Assembly: GCA_022592435.1 (NCBI GenBank)
Contig: JABYQS010000875.1
Coordinates: 1 to 11,788 of the forward strand
Direction of reading: 5' to 3'
Source: Cerioporus squamosus
Taxonomy: Eukaryota > Basidiomycota > Agaricomycetes > Polyporales > Polyporaceae
DNA length: 11,788 bases
Part shown: positions 8,178-11,788 of the stretch, in pieces
Layout of the letters: the number at the start of each line of letters is the position of its first letter
How positions within the stretch are numbered: position 1 is the stretch's first letter
Position numbers and translations under genes: made by a program
Notes under the pieces: model-generated
What the model was told of the DNA's origin: nothing
Seen by the model: the letters and a program-made list of their open reading frames with translations, nothing else
The model's database searches: none

Positions 8178-8794
8178 CTTGTTGAACGCGATGTTCCCAC
8201 GGCTCCAGGGGTGCCGCATGCATGCAATGTTGAACTCTCTGACTCTCAGTCTCTCTCGTCCATTCGCTCCGGGTCTGGTGTGGATGCATGGTTGCTTACT
8301 AGCCAATGAGAGCTCACAAGAGCAAAGACCTCCACATGGTGCAAGACCACAGGACCCAGACAACATCCTATCTGCCCACCATATCCTTTGCCCATGCTCA
8401 CCACCACTCATCTTCTTGCCCTCAGCCTCTTGTGTTTCTTGGCATTTGGTGAGCTCTAGTTGCTTTCTCTTTCGACTGTGCACCCTTGCTTGTGGCTGAT
8501 TTCTCAATCTTCTTGCCTGAGACATGCATTTCTTGTGACGGGCACATTACTATACGGGGCGAGGAGCTGGGACAACGGTGGGACGAAGTCGAGCAGGGCA
8601 GACAGGACGTGGGAGGAGAAGCAAGGGGGCCCGGAACTGGCATTGATTCCACGGGGCGTCAAGACGAGCGCGTACAAGACTATATACAAGTACACGATGT
8701 TTCTGTGGAGGCTACGTGAGATGTAAGTAACAAATGAGAGAGCGGGATGGGATGGTCGAGGTCGAGGGCACGACGTCAGGCGATACATGCAGGA
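8178..8794. other. Intergenic stretch without recognised features
   Basis: Overlapping ORFs of 70-130 codons occur on both strands here, but none shows a known motif, a good start context with splice sites, or conserved composition. I see no RNA gene or clear repeat. Confidence 0.4.
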
Positions 8795-9066
8795 TACTGT
8801 ACTGATCAGACGTTAGCGGCGGGTCACGCATCACAAGGCCCTCTGCCACTGTCATTTCTAGGCCCGGTCACAGGTCACCGGGGGCCCCGCCGCTTGTGAA
8901 GGACCCATCTCCGGCATCAAAACACCATATATGGCATTTTTGCGGGTGGCTCTGCCGCCGTTTGCCCTCCTGTCATGCGTCGCTGGGCCCTCCGCCGCGC
9001 CGCCGCTATGGACTGGAGTTGTCACAGCCCAGAACCCCCGCCGCTAACATCTGATCAGTACAGTAC
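8795..9066. mobile_element. MITE with 27-bp terminal inverted repeats and TA target duplication
   Basis: The left end 8797-8823 (CTGTACTGATCAGACGTTAG, then CGGCGGG) and the right end 9037-9063 are reverse complements over 27 bp with one mismatch (8811 against 9049). Both ends are flanked directly by TA (8795-8796 and 9064-9065), the target duplication expected of Tc1/mariner-type transposition. The interior of about 210 bp is GC-rich and non-coding, so the element must have been mobilised in trans. The near-identical ends suggest a fairly recent insertion. Tc1/mariner assignment rests on the TA only, and TA can also occur by chance. Confidence 0.85.
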
Positions 9067-9516
9067 AAGCCGAACCAGGAAACAGTAGCTACGAGAGACC
9101 ATGAGGCTCATGTAGTGGCAAGGCTGTTACATTTCTTTTCATCTACTCTGCAATCCCTTCATCACAAGCTCAAGCCATTGTCACTTGCTCGAGCTCTCAT
9201 TGCCCTTTCCAGCCTTCGTTTCCCTCTCAAAGCTCTGTCGCCCTCTCAAAGAGGCTCCGTTACCCACTGATACGACTCGTCGAGATCCAAGGCCGCTACA
9301 GACAACCAGAGACTCGAGAGAAGATAAATAATGCGAGTGGGTGTCCCTGCTACCTAACCACAGGCCAGGGCCTGAAGAAGAAGAAGGTGGTAAAAGGGGG
9401 AGGAAGGGTGAAGTACTAGCATACGGTCGGAGACAGGGGGCTCGCTTCGAGTGCTCCAGGTCAGGCGCGTGTTGTCCAACTGTATGATATGTAAAGCGGC
9501 ACAGGTACATTTGAGG
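9067..9516. other. Intergenic stretch downstream of the helicase remnant
   Basis: No supported gene. It holds a direct repeat CCCTCTCAAAG (9222-9232, 9241-9251), a short GAA run near 9375, and at 9170-9205 a sequence (CACTTGCTCGAGCTCTCATT) that resembles the minisatellite unit at 11041-11180. No convincing Helitron 3' end was found here. Confidence 0.4.
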
Positions 9517-10017
9517 CTAGTGAAGATATCTACGCCGGAGATCGTCGGTACATTGTTGTAACCCCTTCCCACCCAGCTTCTGTACACGCAAGAAGTCGAC
9601 CTTGTCCACCAACATCAGGGTGTCGAGAGACTTTACCCGTGACAGTGCGACGAAGGTGAGTCCCGAGCAGAACTCGGACGTTCCCAAGCCAATCTTGGCG
9701 CACGAGATCGTTAAACCCTGCGACTTGTGCACAGTGACAGCCCAGGCTAACCGCAGCGGCAGCTGTGTACGTCCCAGAGTTCGATCTTTTCCCTCAAACG
9801 TCGTCTTGATTGCAGTGATGGGCATGACGGGGACACCTTCCGGGAAGCCAGGACGAGGCTCGGTGCGCCAGACCGTCGGTCCTGAGTACGTTGGGCAGGA
9901 CACGAGGAGGGCAAGAGGGAGGTCTGAACGCTCTGAACCCTCGGCCCAGACGATATCCTCCAAGAGGCCGGTTGCTCCGTTGACGAGGCCTAGGAGACCG
10001 GTTAGGATATTTAGCAT
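9517..10017 (-). pseudogene. C-terminal fragment of a Pif1-type (Helitron-like) DNA helicase
   Basis: The 166-residue frame carries the C-terminal motifs of fungal Pif1-family helicases: GLVNGATG (residues 10-17), YSGPT (44-48), FPEGVPVMPI (58-67), LPLRLAWAVTVHKSQGLT (86-103, SF1 motif V region) and LTFVALSRVKSLD (120-132, motif VI with its Arg). The frame is open upward only to a TAG near 10100, and no Walker A or B motif precedes it, so the ATP-binding half is missing. An intact protein of this type is several hundred residues or more. Pif1-type helicases in mushroom genomes are commonly expanded, partly through Helitrons; which source applies here is not shown. The ATG at 10017 is simply the first Met, not an evident real start. 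Motif V and VI residues look intact, so the truncation may be recent. Confidence 0.8.
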
Positions 10018-10202
10018 GAGATGGAAGTAGTAGATGCACCATGTTCCTGCCAGAGAAGTCTGATGGTAAGTGGCCGCTGCCTAGAGCACTGTGCGCACAT
10101 GTTTCGCTGAGCATCCCAGTTCGTTCGGGTGGCAGGGATGTCATTCTCACAGCGTGGGCAGTAGTAGAAGGCATGGTTGAGGGTGCTGAGGACAGGTGGC
10201 AT
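10011..10202 (-). CDS. Candidate small zinc-ribbon protein (63 codons)
   Basis: A short ORF beginning MPPVLSTLNHAFYYCPRCEN contains two CxxC pairs (CPRC and CAQC) separated by 17 residues, the layout of a small zinc ribbon. The start context ACCACCATGC is very good. Not recognised as a named family. It stops inside the first codons of the helicase fragment, in a different frame. The downstream part (TIRLLWQEHGASTTSISC) looks unstructured, so the original protein may have continued differently. It could be the 5' exon of a gene cut by the helicase-bearing sequence, or a chance ORF. Confidence 0.35.
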   Translation of the reverse strand: MPPVLSTLNHAFYYCPRCENDIPATRTNWDAQRNMCAQCSRQRPLTIRLLWQEHGASTTSISC

Positions 10203-11040
10203 GGTGGTTGGGGCAGGTCCGAGTGCAAAGTGAGGTAGAGAAAGGAAATGTGTCTGTCATGTTCATGTCTGAGCGGAGCGTGTGTGACAGGCGTCACGGT
10301 TGAAGTGGTTTCAATGTTCTAAGCGCTGGAGGAACATGGAGGACCACCGTACCAGATTTCAACGAGATGTGGACATATCGTGGTCAAACTTTCCACAGTC
10401 ATGAAAGATGGTTATAGAAAGCGAACGACAAAGTTACAGGGCGGTACCATAGAAGTACGTGGCTGGAGTAGAGTAAGAGTGCAGAACCTGTCCATATATG
10501 GTGTGTGTCTAAGAATTTGTCCTTGTTTGGCCCAGAAAGTGCTCGCGGAATGCCCTAGTCAATGTATGCTCGCTTCGCTCGCAAAAAGTAACAAGGGAGC
10601 TTGGGGCGGACTGCGTATCATACACTGGGTAACTCGGTGACGGCGGGGCGGACTGCCTCGTACCTCGGTACGGTGGTAGGATGGGAGCTGATGGATGAGC
10701 GTGCCAAAACAGAGGATGAACGAATGAGAACTGGCTTCTCAACGAGGCTTCGAAGGTGGCAGTACGGCGGCGGCGGTCTCGGATTCGGTACTTTCGAGCT
10801 TCTGTGCTTCTGTCAGATCGGTTGGTGGTCTCGGGGTTGCAGGTCTCGGGTCTCGGGTCGCAGTCGCGGATGCAGGAGTGAGATGTGAGCAGTGGTGGTG
10901 GTAGTCCCAAGCTAAGGTCGCTATCGACATTACATCTGCTATATCTAAGATTGCAAGCACTGTGGAACTAAACTAAATACTGTAACAAACCAAAGTAAAT
11001 GTAAGTCCATAACAAACAGAATATGAGCACAGACGAGCCT
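10203..11040. other. Intergenic stretch without supported genes
   Basis: The part just upstream of the zinc-ribbon ORF may be its promoter. Around 10820-10875 there are repeated TCTCGGGT/TCGGGGTT and CGCAGTCGCGGATGCAG-like short sequences. The longer ORFs on both strands show no recognised motifs. From about 10960 the DNA becomes AT-richer. Confidence 0.4.
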
Positions 11041-11180
11041 GGTGCTCATCACCGCTTGAGCCCTGGTCACCTGCTCAAGCTAGCCCCCGTTGCCTGCTCA
11101 AGCTAGACCTCATTGCTCACTCAAGCCTTTGTTGCCCACTCGAGCTTTGAGCCCCGGGTTTGCCCCTCTTGCTCACTGCT
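11041..11180. repeat. Degenerate minisatellite, units about 24 bp
   Basis: Five to six diverged units with the core TTGCYCACTCAAGCT or TGCTCAAGCTAG recur between 11041 and about 11180, for example CCTGCTCAAGCTAG at 11069-11082 and 11093-11106. Units alternate GCTCAAGC and GCTTGAGC-like cores. A related single unit lies near 9170-9205. Confidence 0.6.
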
Positions 11181-11788
11181 CATGGTTGCTCGTGAACTGG
11201 AGCCCACCTGCTTCTGATGCACCCTTCTTTCTGTTCTTTGTCCACTTCTCTGCTGTGCTGGTGCTTGCCCTCTAGTGTGTACTTGGCTTTTTATGCTCAA
11301 CGCTCCACACCCAACTGCCTAATGTGAACACCTGCTTCTGATTGCTCATACTCGTCACCCATCTCTGTTGATTGCCTTCCTAGTCTCCCATTCTATTGAC
11401 TGTTGCTTGCATTGACCGTTCTATTGACCACTTGATCTCCATACCATGAGCCATGTAATAGATATTAGAGTGTTGTACTGTAATTAAATATAATTGATCA
11501 GGTGACACGATCTTGTCGCTCTTCCTATACTGACATCCGCAAATTGGAGCACCGAGCTATAAAGCTCTAGAGCATTTGTATAGTGCTATAGCAATCGTAG
11601 CCATTTGTAGATGGGTAGTGGGGTTCTATATGCCTGCTTCTAGCTCTATAGTGCATTGACATCGCCTGCAGGAGTGATGGTAATACTCTGTAGAACCCAC
11701 AGGAACAATGATAGAGCACTGTAGCAGTGCCTGCTAGGAGCTATATTATGCTGTATGCAACTGAAGACACAGAGGGCTCAGGGCACGA
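11181..11788. other. AT-richer tail with short inverted repeats
   Basis: No supported gene. GTGGGGTTCTATA (11618-11630) is imperfectly inverted in TGTAGAACCCAC (11689-11700). Variants of GCTCTATAGTGC recur between about 11565 and 11755 in both orientations (such as TAGTGCTATAGCA and ATAGAGCACTGTAGC), which suggests part of a repeat that may continue beyond the window. Confidence 0.4.

Noticed and set aside
8127..8525. Minus-strand 132-codon ORF
   Set aside because: No known motif and low-complexity composition; it runs through a short inverted repeat and has no supporting splice sites.
9400..9450. Possible Helitron 3' end (CTAG on the minus strand near 9412 with a short CTCG/CGAG stem upstream)
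   Set aside because: The stem is only about 4 bp plus mismatches and lies too far from CTAG; such motifs arise easily by chance.

Overview
The window looks like nuclear DNA of a basidiomycete fungus, most likely an Agaricomycete (mushroom or bracket fungus). Two protein families that I recognise from such genomes are present: an Lpx1-like alpha/beta-hydrolase and a Tnp2 (CACTA-like) transposase. The genes carry short introns of 49-61 nt, the DNA is GC-rich, and GC-rich palindromic repeats are abundant. Family assignments come from sequence recognition; no search was run.

Layout. (1) Positions 1-799, minus strand: a four-exon alpha/beta-hydrolase gene whose 3' end runs off the window. (2) Positions 800-1541: the divergent intergenic region, holding a striking array of 10-bp repeats (TCTGSCA in both orientations) about 215 bp before the transposase start. 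(3) Positions 1542-4981, plus strand: a Tnp2-type transposase gene of about five exons. Its catalytic exon is fully open. One intron appears to use a GC-AG pair, and the N-terminal half contains a perfect 41-bp tandem duplication followed by a frame break that no canonical splice repairs. (4) Positions 5259-6597, minus strand: a clean three-exon gene for a 408-residue, Ser/Pro-rich protein of unknown function with a duplicated motif. It converges on the transposase across a 277-bp spacer that holds a 12-bp-unit minisatellite. (5) Positions 6598-9516: no convincing gene. This stretch is a nest of non-autonomous, fold-back sequences: two ACCCG/CGGGT palindromic elements, a 130-bp fold-back element, a near-perfect 50-bp hairpin, and a 270-bp TA-flanked MITE with 27-bp terminal inverted repeats. 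(6) Positions 9517-10017, minus strand: the C-terminal piece of a Pif1-type helicase lacking its ATP-binding half, abutting a 63-codon zinc-ribbon ORF (10011-10202). (7) Positions 10203-11788: no supported gene, a degenerate minisatellite and short inverted repeats.

The genes do not form a pathway. The picture is one host enzyme gene and one lineage-type host gene separated by a decaying DNA transposon, followed by a repeat-rich interval with helicase debris. I found no clear evidence of a new multi-gene system. The observations most worth pursuing are the 10-bp periodic array next to the transposase, the 41-bp duplication that doubles a splice-donor-like site, and the cluster of fold-back elements.
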